Assembly (NCBI RefSeq): GCF_965638725.1
Contig: NC_134950.1
Span: forward strand, 134,121,636 to 134,185,635
Direction: 5' to 3'
Origin: Aptenodytes patagonicus
Lineage: Eukaryota; Chordata; Aves; Sphenisciformes; Spheniscidae
DNA length: 64,000 nt
Below the pieces are notes generated by a model that was given only the letters and a program-made list of their open reading frames with translations, had not been told where the DNA came from and did not search any database. The translations under genes and the position numbers were made by a program. Of the stretch, positions 1 through 11,393 are shown in pieces. The number at the start of each line of letters is the position of its first letter. The stretch's first letter is position 1.

Positions 1-1135
1 TTAGGACCTTCAGAATTTGGTCCCGGGCAGGCAAGGTAGAAAGTGTAAAAGTTTTTTAATGAAAATTTAGCAAGGTGAAATCAAGCTATTGGGAGAACTG
101 GCTGAACAGACTGTTAGGGTCTTTTCTCTTGGATAAGAAATTGAGAGCACTCATCCCGGCGTAAATTAAGGTCTCTCTGTAGAGTGGGGAGGTGGCATTT
201 TTAGGCTGTGACTTTTGGTGGCAATGCATGACACATATAGGACTTAGCTTCTGGGGACTGGATGTAAAAGATGCCCCTAATGTAACACTGTATTGCTGCT
301 TGGGAAGAATGGGGCAAAATGACAATATTTTAACGCTGAAAATGCAAATGCAGAAGAGCAAATAAAATAGTTCAGCTTACAGATATCGATCAGAGATGCT
401 TTCCCGTAAAAAGTCTGGTGACTGAGTTTCGAGGTGTACCCGGGTACCAGGGATTGATGGCTCCCGAGACAGCCTCAAACTGCCTGCCTTCCCCAGAGAC
501 GCCTCCGGTAACAGCGGGTTTGAGAAGTCAGCATCGCTTTCCGTTCTGCCAAATTTATTTCCTTATTAATCAAAAAATCTCATCTTCCTCTGGCTTCAGG
601 TGATTTTTTTTTTCTTAAAGCATTGTACGACTACCCAAGAAAAAAGAAAAAGAAAAAGAAAAAGAGAAAAAGAAAAAAAGAAAAAGAAAACCAGAATTGC
701 GTCAAGGTGAGCTTCCAGTGACAGCTGTCTTTTATTCCCTTTTTTTCCTAGCCCGCCCCTTTTGAGGGTTCTTGTCAAGTACGAACTTTCCCCCCGCCTC
801 TCTCTCTCTTTCCGAGCGACTTCTGATCTCAGAAATGTATTTTATACGTTTGATGGATGAAGCGATCAATTTCTTTTTCGACCGAGCGTTTTTGGTTTGG
901 AATAAATTGGCGGCGCTTTTTCCTCCCTGCCTGTTTGTGTATTTGTTTGGTTTCCTCCTCCCCCAAGGTAAATCTAGACCGCTGTAATGGCATCTATATA
1001 TACAGTACGTGTCATTTAAATAAGACGTTTTATCAAGCGTCTTTAAATCTGCAGTCAGCCTCATTTAACCTCTAAAATTACGCTTAACAGGCGACCTTCA
1101 TTAGCCAAATTGGAAGGAACGTGCGGTATGTTTCA
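1..1135. other. Non-coding flank beyond EVX1, left edge
   Basis: No gene is supported. An A-rich tract of AAAAAG-type units lies at 639-691. The stretch 985-1110 is AT-rich with several ATTTAA and TTTTAT elements that could bind homeodomain or CDX proteins, and it looks like an enhancer-type conserved block. Short ORFs here have no recognisable domain. Confidence 0.5.
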
Positions 1136-1139
1136 AGCA

Positions 1140-2860
1140 GTGTCGTCTCCATCCGTCGCCGATGACCCCCCCTCCGCAGCGAGAGAGGGGGTTGATCGCG
1201 GAGGCTGGGGTAAACGTGGGAGCAGCTACACCCCGCGCCCCTCCCTGCCTGGGCACACGGGTGTCCGTGGGTCTGCAGGACGGTTTGCAAGCGGCTGGTC
1301 TCGGGTTTGCGAGGTCGTTTCCCCCTCCTGCTCGGAGGGATGCAGGATTACGTGCCGCCCGGCCGGATTATTTATTTGTAACCTTGCGAGCGGGCAGGGC
1401 TTGCCGGGAGAGCGCTCGCCGTCCCCGCTCCCGGGTTGCCTGTCCCGGGGGACACCAATTAAAGGCACTAATTGGACAGCGATACATCAAAGTCCGCCGC
1501 GGAGACTGGCTCTTCGGAGCTCCGGGGGGTCCTGTAGTCAGGCTTTTGTTTTAGGCACCGGCGTTGCTCCAGGTTCCCTTGTCGGGCGGCGAAGGGGGTA
1601 GCAGGGCCGCACGCCCACGCACCCGCACGACTCCTCCGGTCCGGCCCGCTGCCCGAAACCCTCGTGTTTCCCCGCCCCAGCAGTGCCCGTGGGTGGGTGC
1701 GCCCCACGCTCCCCTTTGAGGTACGGGAAAACGGCATTGACACGGGGCTCCCACCTCTCCGTGGGCAGCGTGACCACCCCTCTCTGCGGCCAAACTTTGG
1801 TGGCTCCCAGGGGGTCTTCGGTGACTCCTCGTCCCCAGGAGTTAGACGGGGCCGGCGGACCCGCGCTGCCCACGGGTGCTCGGAGCTCCCACCCTCAGGC
1901 TCCCGTGGACAAGGGACGCAGGGCCGGGCCCTATCCCTAACACACCCCAGGCACTCCCTTCGGGCTGCCTTCCCTGCGCATTGGGGTGACCCTCTTTGGG
2001 GCAGCAGGTGTTTCTCCGAGCCCGGGCTCACCTCTCGAGTTTGGGCAGGAGCCCGAAACTGCCCTTCCAGGCAGCACCTCGGGACCACGGGGGAGGTCGA
2101 GGCTTCAGGTAAATAGGTCTGTGTTTGAAGAAGGGGTGAGGAGCAGGAGGAGGGAGTTACGCACTGGGACGCTGAGGAATAAACCCGGCCTCTCCCCTGT
2201 TTTCCAGCTTCCAGAAACGCCGGCAATTCTCCCAGTTACCAAATGGCCTGCTTCAACTTTCGGAGAGGTTCCATTAACCCCGAATTATTCGCGACCTCGG
2301 GCTTTTCCAGGTGCGGCTCGCCCAAGCCCGAGGGAAGAGCCGGCGCCTCCAGGCGAGGCGCGGGGAGGCTCTGCCGGCTTCATCCCGAGCCAGGCGGGCA
2401 CCGCGCCGCGGCTCCCACTGCCCGGGGGGAGGTCGGTAGTGTGCGGGGCTGGGCTGGGGGAGGCGCAGGGCTCGGGCAAAAGCAGGGCCGGTGGTACGCG
2501 TATATATATCTCCCTCGATCAGTCAGAGGCAGAAAATGACAGTCCACCCCGCAGCCAGGGTTGGCATCCCTAGGCTGAGCAGCAGCGCGGTTTGCGTGTT
2601 GCCGCGTAGTTGCGAGCCGCTTTTTAGCGTGTCCTTTCTGCGGGCATCGCTTTCGGGAGCAAAGCACGGCCCCGCTGAGTTGGAGCTGGGTGGCCCACGA
2701 AGGAGCGCGTCTGGTGTGGATGGTTTCGCTGCGGAGCCTAAGAGCCGATACGGCGGGGCTGGAGTTTGGCAACGGTCCCCTTTACACCCCACCCGCAGCT
2801 CCGCTCCCTTCCTCAGGCCGGGGAGGACGTACCGGGAGAGCGAGGAGGTGTTTGATCATT
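1140..2860. promoter_or_regulatory. CpG island in the EVX1 3' flank
   Basis: About 1.7 kb of GC-rich, CpG-rich DNA with many overlapping open frames on both strands, as expected from a lack of AT-rich stops. At 1455-1475 it contains the inverted repeat CCAATTA-7-TAATTGG. None of the frames resembles a known protein. It may be an orphan island used as an enhancer or as a promoter for non-coding RNA. Confidence 0.65.
1455..1478. promoter_or_regulatory. Palindromic homeodomain/CCAAT motif pair, copy 1
   Basis: CCAATTA (1455-1461) and TAATTGG (1469-1475) form a perfect 7-base inverted repeat around a 7-base spacer. Each arm contains a TAAT-type homeodomain core joined to a CCAAT box. The block CAATTAAAGGC followed shortly by ATTGGACA recurs at 5166-5189. 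Confidence 0.55.
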
Positions 2861-2889
2861 TACTGCCCACGGAGGCATTTGTTTTTCAT

Positions 2890-3340
2890 TTTGCGAACGC
2901 TTCCCTTTAAGTAATTGTTCCTGTTAAGAGCGTATACCTTTCACTGGGCTTCGCCGCGCTATAAATAATCTCGATGAAGATGCAAGGATATGACTTTCAC
3001 AAGATTGGACAATTGATTAAATCTGTGACCTGCAATTGCGAATAATCTTGGAAGGCTATTTAAACAGATGAAGGCCTAAATTGTCTTGCTTGTATCTGAA
3101 TTAATTTCTCATTCATCATCATTATGGAGTGATTGGTTCTATTCAGGCTTTGCAGCCTGCTGGAACGAAACTGGATTTAAATGAGACTGTAACACAATTT
3201 AAATGCTTCCCAGCTTTAACGAGGCCAATCGAGCAGCTGCAATAAATACAAATATTTTTCTAAACAGCCTTGTTTTAAATAATTACTTAATACTTTCATG
3301 TGATGTTCTTAAGTGGCAATTTCTGTCTCTGAAGTCCCAG
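2890..3340. promoter_or_regulatory. AT-rich candidate conserved enhancer
   Basis: Low-CpG, AT-rich sequence directly after the island, with TAATTG, ATTTAAA, CAATTGATTAAAT, TGATTGG and GCAATAAATAC elements and a TATAAATA at 2960-2967. The density of homeodomain- and HOX-type cores resembles conserved non-coding elements of HOX flanks. This is inference without an alignment. Confidence 0.35.
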
Positions 3341-4615
3341 GCACTTCTTTGCAGAGGGCAGCAGGGAAAATCACTTGTGTGTTTGCTTTGTGTGTACATG
3401 TGCATGCAATACACCGATGGAGATTCTTTAAAATGGGGTTTGTAAATATTAGTGTAAACCTGAACTACGTTCTTGGTCGTAGGTACACTGAGTTTAACTG
3501 ATTAAAACAAAAACAAACAAACAAAAAAGCAAACGGTGAATTGGAGGCCAGAGGTGGTGATCTATTTGTTTTCTTCTTTGAAGATCCTGAACTAGCAATT
3601 TCTTCACCCCCCTACTTAAAAAAAGAGACAAAAGAAGAAAAACTTTCCAAAGACAGGGACCAATTTGGGGGGGACCTACCCTAATGGCAGCCCTTCGCTG
3701 ATACCCGCTCTCCACACCCGCACGGCAGTCAGCCCATTCGCGGGTGCGGAGAGGGGACGGGACCCTCTCGCCTTACAAAAGCAACAGCGAGAAGATCTGG
3801 AGGGAGCAGGCAACAAACGAGGGGCTCCGGGGTGAAGGATGCAGCAAAAGGACGTGGGACTGGTTTCCCTCCAGCTTTACACCCACCCAGGAACCTGATG
3901 AGCCTAAATGAGGCCATTTGTGTTAACGAGACTCCAGCTCATCCTGACGTTGGCTTTACCCCAGGGTGACACTATTGTAAGCGGCAGGACAGCGGGCCTT
4001 GGGGTGACATATGGTGGAGGGTGTTTTCAGGGGCTAAACTCAGTAGTGAAATAAAGTAGCCAGGCGAGCAGGAGAATAATAGAAAACAAAAGGATCCTTC
4101 AGATATACAAGCCAAAAGCTAAAGGAGCCGCACGCCTTTCTGCAGGTGCCGGCAAACGACCTAACAACCGAGCAGAAAATGTGGAGAGCCGATTTTCTAA
4201 AGATTTGGGCGCTGCAGTAAAGAATAGTGCTGGGAAAGCAGATCCGATCCAGTTTAACCATACAACCTTAATAAAAACATATAGCCCGAGACGGGAAAGT
4301 AAGCGGCAGTGTCGGTGCTATCTCACTTAATGGTACAGGAGGTGACACATAAAACACAACAAAGATGGTCTGAGTAGAGCCGAAAAGGGCTGAGTGATTT
4401 GATAGAAACGGAGCAATTTGATGCGCGAGTTACAGCACTGCTCCCCGGGATCGTTTAGGCTTAACCCGTTCTCTAGAGCTCATCTTCTTCCTCTTCTGGT
4501 CCTTCTTTTATTAGTATTATTATTATTCAGTTGTTTAAAATGAGCATTATCCCAAACATATGCAGTGCAATCAGCTCGGTCACACTTACAAGAACACGCT
4601 TTAATAAGGCAATCA
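3341..4615. other. Non-coding stretch
   Basis: No supported gene. There is a CAAA-rich tract near 3507-3535 and a short TTA repeat near 4508-4528. The rest is unremarkable unique sequence. Confidence 0.5.
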
Positions 4616-4619
4616 ATCA

Positions 4620-5040
4620 AACGCTAACAAGGCGGGGAAGGCCTTTCGGAGCTGATTTGGGCTGGCTGGGAAGCGGAGCCGATGCGGCGTGTGGGGTACC
4701 CCGAAGACAACTCGGCGCCCGCTGGTGACAGGGGGGCGGGTGCCCACCGCCGGCTCCCCGGGGGCAGCGCTGCCTGCACGGCAGCGGCGAGGGCGATTCC
4801 CCGCGGGGCCCCGGCCCGGGCCTCACCCTAATTCCTCGAAGGGTGTCATCCCCGGCCGGGGCGAGGCAAGGGAAACCTGCCTGCCTGGTGGCAGTGGCTC
4901 GGGGCCAGAGGCAGAGCCTGCTGCCGGCTGGGTGCCCTGTGTCCGCCCCCGCCGCCGGCGATGCCCCACGCGTGCCCGGAGCCGGCGCCCTGCGTGGGGC
5001 CGCGGGCACCCCCACCGGCGGCGAAGGCGTTAACGGCACC
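4620..5040. promoter_or_regulatory. CpG island
   Basis: About 0.4 kb of dense CpG between AT-rich flanks. Open frames on both strands look like GC artefacts. It lies just left of the second CAATTAAAGGC motif copy. Confidence 0.6.
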
Positions 5041-5385
5041 GGCCCCACGCAGCAAAAGGAAAATTTCATTATGAAGTAATGAGTAATTCCTCCCAGTGAG
5101 ATGTATTGTTATATCTTCCACTTCAATTTAGGAGCACAGCGGCTCAATCGCCTAGAAAATACAGTCAATTAAAGGCTGCTGATTGGACACGAGGACGGAT
5201 CATCGATCTTGTACTTTCCAATATCGCTCCAGACACCTCATTTTCCCTCCCCTATTAACTGAAAATACTCTTGGCATTACTGCGACCCACAGCCTATTTA
5301 CCTGTCGCAGGCAATCTCTGCCCTGTGACCGAGCCACGGAGAAATTCACAGCCACCCTTAGCCGCAGCATCCTCCAAGAACGGGC
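5041..5385. promoter_or_regulatory. AT-rich candidate enhancer with motif pair, copy 2
   Basis: Contains TTCATTATGAAGTAATGAG and, at 5166-5189, CAATTAAAGGC plus a five-base spacer plus ATTGGACA, the same order and orientation as at 1456-1478. It is flanked by CpG islands on both sides. Enhancer function is inferred. Confidence 0.4.
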
Positions 5386-5389
5386 GGTT

Positions 5390-5960
5390 GGGAGGGCGGC
5401 AATGGCCGCCGGGAGCAGCGGGGGAGAGCGGGGACCGTGCCGGCTGCGGGCGAGCCGCGTCCCAGGCTCCCGGTCTCTGCCTCCCTACTGCCCGCTCATT
5501 AAGGGGGGGCGTCCCCTTTACGGGTGGAAGCGGCACACAGCGGGTTAAATATTCTCTTTCTCACACACACCTAGATATATAAAATATATGTATTTGAAAA
5601 AAATATATCTGCGTTGCCCTGCGCCCTAGCCGGTGGCGTTTTGCGAACCGGGCGTTTTGCAAGAGCGAAGCGGTGCCGCGGTCGTTCCGCAGGCGACGCA
5701 CGGCAGCAGCCCCGGCCGGACCCTGCCCTGCGACCGCGGCCCAGCAGGTGCCCCCGCCTGGCCGGGGAGGGGGAGGGTCGCGGGCCATCTAGGACCCCCC
5801 GGGTTTGCCGGGCAGCGCTCAGCTGCCCCCCGGCCTCTTCAGCGCTTCCTTCCCCCGGGGTCGCCGAGGGGTTGTATCAGGCACTCGCTCCGCAGCTCCC
5901 GTTTTGTCGGACTGGTTCTTCTCCTGCCTGCTAGAAGACAAAGTAAGGAGGGGAAAGGCT
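5390..5960. promoter_or_regulatory. Pair of CpG-rich blocks
   Basis: Two CpG-dense pieces are separated by an AT-rich TATATA stretch at about 5570-5612. No gene is recognised. Confidence 0.5.
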
Positions 5961-7950
5961 TGCAAAGCTCGGATGTTGTTCGGCGCTGCCCTTGGGCGCT
6001 GTTTACAATTGTTATTTCCGGGGGGATGGGGGGGGGAAGAATCTATTTGTGAGTGTCCAAAAGGGGCCATCGGTTTCCATGTCCACGAGGACATCTCATT
6101 CAGAAAGGACGGAACAATCTGCCCTTAATGATTTAAAGATGGTGACTTTGGATCAGTTTTTAAAAAGCTCTAATAAACAAATTTTTTTGATTGGAAAAAT
6201 ATATCCTGGCACGCCCGTGTCTTCCCCGCTCTCCGTCCGCTATAGGGAAACGCTGCTATTCGCTCCCTGTCCTAAGGACAAAAAGTCTCCGGTGTGACAA
6301 TAAACCAGAGGCTCCTCAGCAATTTAACACAAAGTAGATAGCGGAGGTGTCAACACGTCTTTGTTCTGTCCAGCATTTATTTTCCTGCTTCTTGGACTGT
6401 AACTATTAGAAACTGCACGAAGGTGAAATTCGTCTTAAGCAACACTTTTACTTTTTTTTTTTAACAAACACAATAAAAATATGGGTGATATGTTGTTGAA
6501 ATGTGGCTGTTGTTATTATCGTTGTTGGTGTCGTTATTGTTGTAACAAATTATGACAGTGTATTCTTTGGGCTATTTTAAAATAAAATTAAATAAACAAT
6601 TCCGGTTTTGGAAGAAAATACTACTCAGCCCGGTGTTCGTGCTTTTTTAAATTTTAGGTTGACAGAAATCCAAGCAAAAGCAATGACGCTACCTCCTTCC
6701 GAAATACGTGGAAGAGGAGGCGAGGGGGCTTGTGAAAGAAATACTCCTCAAGAAGGAAGAGGGACCAGTGTGAAGGACACATACAAATGCAAAGATTAGG
6801 GGTGGGGAAGGAAACACAAAACCCAACGCATGAATTAAATAATTTAAAAAAAAAAAAAAAAGGAAAGAAAGAAAGAAAGAAAGAAGGCGCAGCAAGGAAA
6901 AGTCAATGAGAGAACTGAAGGCTGAAGTACAAAGGAAGGGAAATCGCCTTTGCTCCAATTTACAGACTGGTGATTGTCTGAAGGAGTTGTGCTCCCTGTC
7001 ACCTAATCTCTTCCCTTGGCGGCTTGTTAGCGTTTGGCACGGGGTCTCTGCTCACAGAGCATTATACATTCCATATTCAAAAACCCTCCTTACATATACA
7101 TCACTTGCTAATTTCGTCAGTGTGGGCACATTTCAGGAACTGATAATAGGACATTGTTATTTAAAGGACAAATAGCTCTGACCCACAAAGAGGCAGGAGC
7201 TCGTATTTTTTCCCTGCCCATTCCAGTCTGCCTCTTAAAAATAAAAGTTGGAATGAAAGAGGAGACGAAATGCTGGATTTCTGCTCGAAATGAAGGAGGA
7301 GACAAAGGAGAGTAAAGAATGCAATTAAACCACCAAAGTAATGTACAGAATGTCAGTTTTTCTTTATGGTAAAGCATTGTTTTTCTCTATAGAGATAACT
7401 GGATAATACTGTTGAGTTGCAATCCAGAAACCTTTTGGTTTTGCTGTTTGCTCGTTGTTTTTATTTTCTGAACACTCTGCTAGGTTACATCTTTGCTTTC
7501 TTCATGCGCACAAGCCATTTCGTTATCAAGATAATGTTTCTTTCAAGTATTTCAGATTTTCCTTCTCCGCCTCGTAGGTTTGTGCATAAGGTTTGTTGCT
7601 GTGAGCCGCAGAAGCCCCAGCCCTTGGTAAGAAGTCTGTCCATGGAAAAGAAAGTCCCAGCTCATTTCTATAGGTTACCGAAGTGTATTTCATTCGGGTT
7701 GGTTTTCTTCCTCTTCCGTGCCTAAAATCCTTCTCAGAGATAAATCACTAGTCATTTCTTTCCTTCTTCTTCCCCCCCCCCTCCCCTTGGAATGTAAATC
7801 CTTTTAAGACTGAGCTATTTTTAGTCTTTTTTTCCGTAGGTGTCCGCTTCTGGGGAGAGAACACGATCAAATAAACATCGGCTGTAGGTACATTAACTCG
7901 AAGAGAAGCCCGGGAAAGGGGCGAGTTTTTAATAACCCTGAGACGAAGGT
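5961..7950 (-). other. EVX1: EVX1 downstream region, including its probable 3' UTR
   Basis: The EVX1 stop is at 7951, so its 3' UTR must extend leftward from there. Minus-strand AATAAA signals (TTTATT on plus) occur at 7460-7465 and 6376-6381, and either could end the transcript. A GTT-rich repeat lies at 6491-6545, and a poly-A/GAAA tract at 6844-6886. No other gene is supported. Confidence 0.5.
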
Positions 7951-8481
7951 TTATCTCGTTAAAGGTACTTCTTCTCGCTGGTCCATGGAAACTGAGGTGG
8001 CTTTGCTCAGCACAGAGGGCGTGAAAGTGAGGAAAGAGTCAGTCCTGGTTGTGGCCGAACAGGTAAAGTCTGATCCGGAGGGTCTCTGCGCCAGCCCGTT
8101 GGACTGACCGCTGTGGCAAGCCAGGCAGGAGCAGGGGTTGCCCCCGGCGCTGCTGAGTCCATGAGTTGGGGCAGGGTAGAGAGAGGGATGCCTGAAGGCG
8201 CACAGCAGTTCTGGTCTCGGGTAGGGGTGGGAGAGGACCCTGAAGGTGTCCAGCGGCCTCAGGGGGGTACTGAAGGGAGTGGCGGCAGAGGCCGATGTGG
8301 CTCCGATGCCCATGTGGGAGTAGTAGGGCAGGGGCAGGTGGGACGGGAACGGGTAGGGCAAATTGCCGGTGGCCGCCGCGTGGCTCATCATGTAGGTATA
8401 AAACGCCGGGTCGGCCGGGTGAGGCCAGGTCATGGCCAGGCGCTGCCGCTTGTCCTTCATCCTGCGGTTCTGGAACCAAAC
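7951..8481 (-). CDS. EVX1: EVX1 coding exon 3 (recognition helix and C-terminus)
   Basis: The acceptor CCGCAG precedes 8481. The exon begins [16 protein letters not shown] (homeodomain positions 47-62), then [20 protein letters not shown], a Pro- and Tyr-rich segment, a Cys-containing [10 protein letters not shown] motif, and the terminal EEVPLTR followed by TAA at 7953-7951. The length is 176 codons plus stop. Compared with the human protein as I recall it, the alanine stretches in this half are shorter. Confidence 0.96.
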   Translation of the reverse strand, partial: VWFQNRRMKDKRQRLAMTWPHPADPAFYTYMMSHAAATGNLPYPFPSHLPLPYYSHMGIGATSASAATPFSTPLRPLDTFRVLSHPYPRPELLCAFRHPSLYPAPTHGLSSAGGNPCSCLACHSGQSNGLAQRPSGSDFTCSATTRTDSFLTFTPSVLSKATSVSMDQREEVPLTR

Positions 8482-11393
8482 CTGCGGGGAGAGGGGAGGC
8501 GAGAGCCGTCACGCCCCGCCGCCCCGCTCCGCCCGACCGCCGGCACCGGCCCCTGCCCCGGGGGTGGCGCGGGCGGGAGCGGGTCTGCCGGCGATGGGAG
8601 ACCGGCGCCAGCTCTCGCTCCCAGAGGCAGTTGTCATCACGTACGGAGGGATCGGTTAAGCCCCTATAAATCTACGGGGAGACCCGGTGGAGCAGCCCTT
8701 TTAGGGTGCTTGTTTTCCTTTCTTCTTGCTAGGGCTTGTCCTGCTGACACCCCCCCCCCCCGGCCTCGGGCAAGCCCGGCTGCTCTGCCTCCTTGCAGCC
8801 GTTTTGCAGCCCAGAACTACCTGGGATTATTGTTACCGGTTTTATTTTTATGTGCAAATGTTTTTGAAACGGCAAAGCAAAGAGAGATCAACACAAGATC
8901 TGCTACTGGCTTCCTCTTCCCTCCCTCGAGAGCTGAGCGGGGTTTGGACTGGACTGAAGGGAGGATTAAAAATAATCTGCTAGGGAGAGGCCGGATTAGC
9001 GGTGCTGGCTGGGACGGCTCCGGGAGCCGTATCCCCGCTCCCGCATTGCTGCTTGCTGCAGGGTGCGAGTAGGGCCAGGAAAAGGGCGGGGGAGCGGGGG
9101 GGGAGAGAGGGAGGGTTGTGCTGGAGAAGTGCTTTCCCGAGTTTTGCAAGGAAGTTTGGCCGTATAGATTTATATCGTGCTAATTGGAAACATGTCCGAA
9201 CTGTGCGTACCTTGATGGTGGTTTCTGGCAGATTTAGAGCAGCCGCCAGTTCACATCTCCGGGGCCTGGACACGTAGTTCTCCCGGTAAAACTCCTTCTC
9301 CAGCCGGGCGATCTGCTCGCGGGTGAAGGCGGTGCGGTAGCGGCGCATCTGGTCGCTGGCGCTGCAGGCCAGCGAGCCCTGGGAGCCGCCGCTGCCTCCG
9401 CTGCCCTTGGGGTGATCCCCCCCGCCGCTGGGGCTGCCGCCCAGCGTCTCGGAGCACGGCCCTGCGTGGGGAGCCCGGAGTAGAGACACACGCTCGGAGG
9501 CGGGCGGGCACGGAGGGATGCTCGCCGCCCGCCTCCCCAGCGAGCTCCCTTCTCCCCCCCATCCCTCCCCATTCGTCTTTTCTGTGCCTGCCCGGGTGTA
9601 CTGAGGGTGCTGGGGAGACATCCAAGAGGGACCGGGGGGGGGAGGGCAGGGAGCAAGGGGATGCAGCACCGGTTAAGGGTTTGACGGGTGCTTATTCACT
9701 CTGGCTGGAAGGCTACCTGTCGTCGCCCCCCCCCTCCAAACACACCAACACACACACACCGCCCTGGGAGTGTCTGCTCGATGCCACTCCGCTCGCTTCC
9801 CGCACTGTGAAGCCGGAGGCGGCCGCCGCAGCATCCTCCGACCCTGAGCGGTTCGGAAAGGCAGGTGTGCCCACCGCCCGAGCCGCACGGCTCCGTGGCC
9901 CCTTCCTCCAGCCCAGCAAGGGTCCAGGAGCGGAGCAACCGGCAGGCAGGGACACTGCTCCCTCCGAGGGGGAGGTGAGGCCTCGGGGACTCTAATTCCA
10001 AAGCTCAGGATGGGATATTTTCAACGAGCCTCTAAGGGACGAGAGAGGGCAGACAGCGCTCTCCGCGCTTCCCGGCTTCTTCTTGAAGTGATGGAGGAAT
10101 GGGGAGGGGGGAGAAGTGGGTTGTTGTCGGGGTAGGGGGGGGGCTCTGCCGGGCTGGGAAGGTGGGAATAAGGAGTGGGGGCAGGGGGGAAAGGGGCCTG
10201 GCCACTGCGTTTGCTTTCAAATGCAACTCTCCCTCATTGTGCCCGAGACCAAAGGCAATTAATTCATTGGGACCATTTCCGAGCTGGCGCCACCGAGACA
10301 TAGAAGTGACAAGGTAATTTGGACCTCTCCTCTTTTTTTTCCCCCCCTTTTTTCTTTTTTTAACCCAACGTGCAAACAAGGACCTCGCTGCCGCACTTGG
10401 GGCAGGCAGGAGTCGGCGAGCGATTTTACGGTCTTTATGGGCGCTTCCGCACTCGCCCGGGCACATTTCACCCTGCAAAACCACAAACAGCTCTCGGCCA
10501 GAAAACCCGTTTGATCTTGCCCCCCTCCCCAACACATACAAAAAAACCCGCCGGTGGGGAGGATCGGAAGGGATTTCCTGGAGCATGCACTGTCCAGGCG
10601 ATGGGCGAGATTAAAAATATAAAAAAGATGGAGGGGAGAGAGTGGGTGGTGGTCCTGGCCAAGGGGGTCCTACGGGACAAGCTGCAGACCTGATGCATCC
10701 ACGGCGGGAAGCCTGGCTCCCCTCCAGGGACACGGGGGCTGCCCGGTGTCGTGTCCTCTGACTCCCAAACAAGCCTCCCGGTGGCAGGGAGCTGAGGAGT
10801 CAGCCAGGAAAGGAGATGCCCCCACACACACCCCGACTTCGCTGCCCCTCGCTCAGCTGGCAGGGGGAAGACCCCCTCCGGCAGCCCCCCCCGCCCCCCA
10901 GTGCTGCCCCCCAGCCCCGGAGCGGGCGGGGAGCTGGAGGCATGGGAAGGAGTTGGGTACCTTTGCTGTGCTGGTACTCGGCGCTCCCCGTGGCGCAGTC
11001 CGGGGTGCAGCTCACCTCGATTTCCTCATAGAAATCCGACTCGGTGTCCGAGCTGCTCTGCTGCCCTTTGCTGGAGAGGGGCTCCGGGGCGGGGGGCTGC
11101 TGTCCGGCCGAAAGCAGTGCTGCCGCCGCCGAGCGGCTCTCCGGCACCGTCCCTGTCCCTGGCAGCACCTCCACCTCCTCTTCGTCTTCTCCTCCGCCAC
11201 CTCCTCCTCCTCCTCTCTCCCGGGACGACAAGGGGCCAGGTCTGGGGCTGAGGCAGTTCCGATGGATCATCTTCTCCTGCGGCTCCGGAGCGGGGCTCCC
11301 CACTGCTTCGGACAAATTAGGCACCCTCTTGCCAACTAGAGCGCCAAGTTGTGTCCCTTCCAGAAACATCACCATCTCCTTCCTGGTTTCCAT
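7951..11393 (-). CDS. EVX1: EVX1, even-skipped homeobox 1 (gene span, three coding exons)
   Basis: EVX1 encodes a nuclear even-skipped-class homeodomain transcription factor, known mainly as a repressor acting in posterior embryo, spinal interneurons and limb. The coding exons are 11393-10961, 9461-9211 and 8481-7951. Both introns are GT-AG, and the joined frame gives 404 residues, close to the roughly 407 of human EVX1. The start METRKEM, the acidic block [17 protein letters not shown] and the C-terminal [10 protein letters not shown] are EVX1 landmarks. The homeodomain covers about residues 183-242, with Phe8, Trp48, Gln50 and Asn51 present, and is split between Lys46 and Val47 by intron 2. 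The ATG at 11393 sits in a strong context, with A at -3 and G at +4. The gene is divergent from HOXA13, as in other jawed vertebrates. EVX2 is the paralogous alternative, but the N-terminus and the HOXA13 neighbour favour EVX1. Confidence 0.97.
9211..9461 (-). CDS. EVX1: EVX1 coding exon 2 (homeodomain helices 1-2)
   Basis: The acceptor reads CACGCAG just before 9461; the first two bases complete a Gly codon begun in exon 1. The exon encodes a Ser/Gly-rich linker, the conserved ACSASDQ and homeodomain positions 1-46, from [12 protein letters not shown] to LPETTIK. The donor is AAG|GTACG at 9210. The length, 251 bases, keeps the frame with both flanking exons. Intron 2 (8482-9210) separates it from recognition helix 3, the usual EVX arrangement. 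Confidence 0.96.
9462..10960 (-). other. EVX1: EVX1 intron 1
   Basis: A 1.5 kb GT-AG intron. It is GC-rich toward both ends. Around 10215-10320 lies an AT-richer block with CAATTAATTCATTGG (10255-10269), a homeodomain-type palindrome next to an inverted CCAAT box, plausible as an intronic enhancer. There are short C-runs near 9726 and a pyrimidine tract at 10320-10362. No gene is seen inside. Confidence 0.85.
10961..11393 (-). CDS. EVX1: EVX1 coding exon 1
   Basis: This exon carries 144 whole codons plus the first base of codon 145. It encodes the N-terminal region: METRKEM, the [16 protein letters not shown] segment, a glycine run followed by acidic residues, and the conserved [14 protein letters not shown] block. 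It ends in codons for QHSK plus one G, with the donor GT at 10960-10959 (AAAG|GTACC). The reading frame stays open upstream to another ATG at 11498, but family alignment and the strong start context place the start at 11393. Confidence 0.95.

Larger units (their letters stand above)
7980..11300. promoter_or_regulatory. CpG-rich domain over EVX1
   Basis: CpG density is high over exon 3 and its upstream intron (about 8080-8660), exon 2 (about 8980-9560), part of intron 1 and exon 1 (about 10800-11300). Coding CpG islands of this kind mark Polycomb-regulated homeobox genes. The boundaries are by eye. Confidence 0.7.

Noticed and set aside
1468-2573. Several 150-250-codon ORFs on both strands
   Set aside because: All lie in one CpG island and overlap one another. 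No family resemblance.
8113-9072. 319-codon plus-strand ORF over EVX1
   Set aside because: It is antisense to EVX1 exon 3 and intron 2. Its openness follows from the GC-rich coding sequence on the other strand, and there is no domain.
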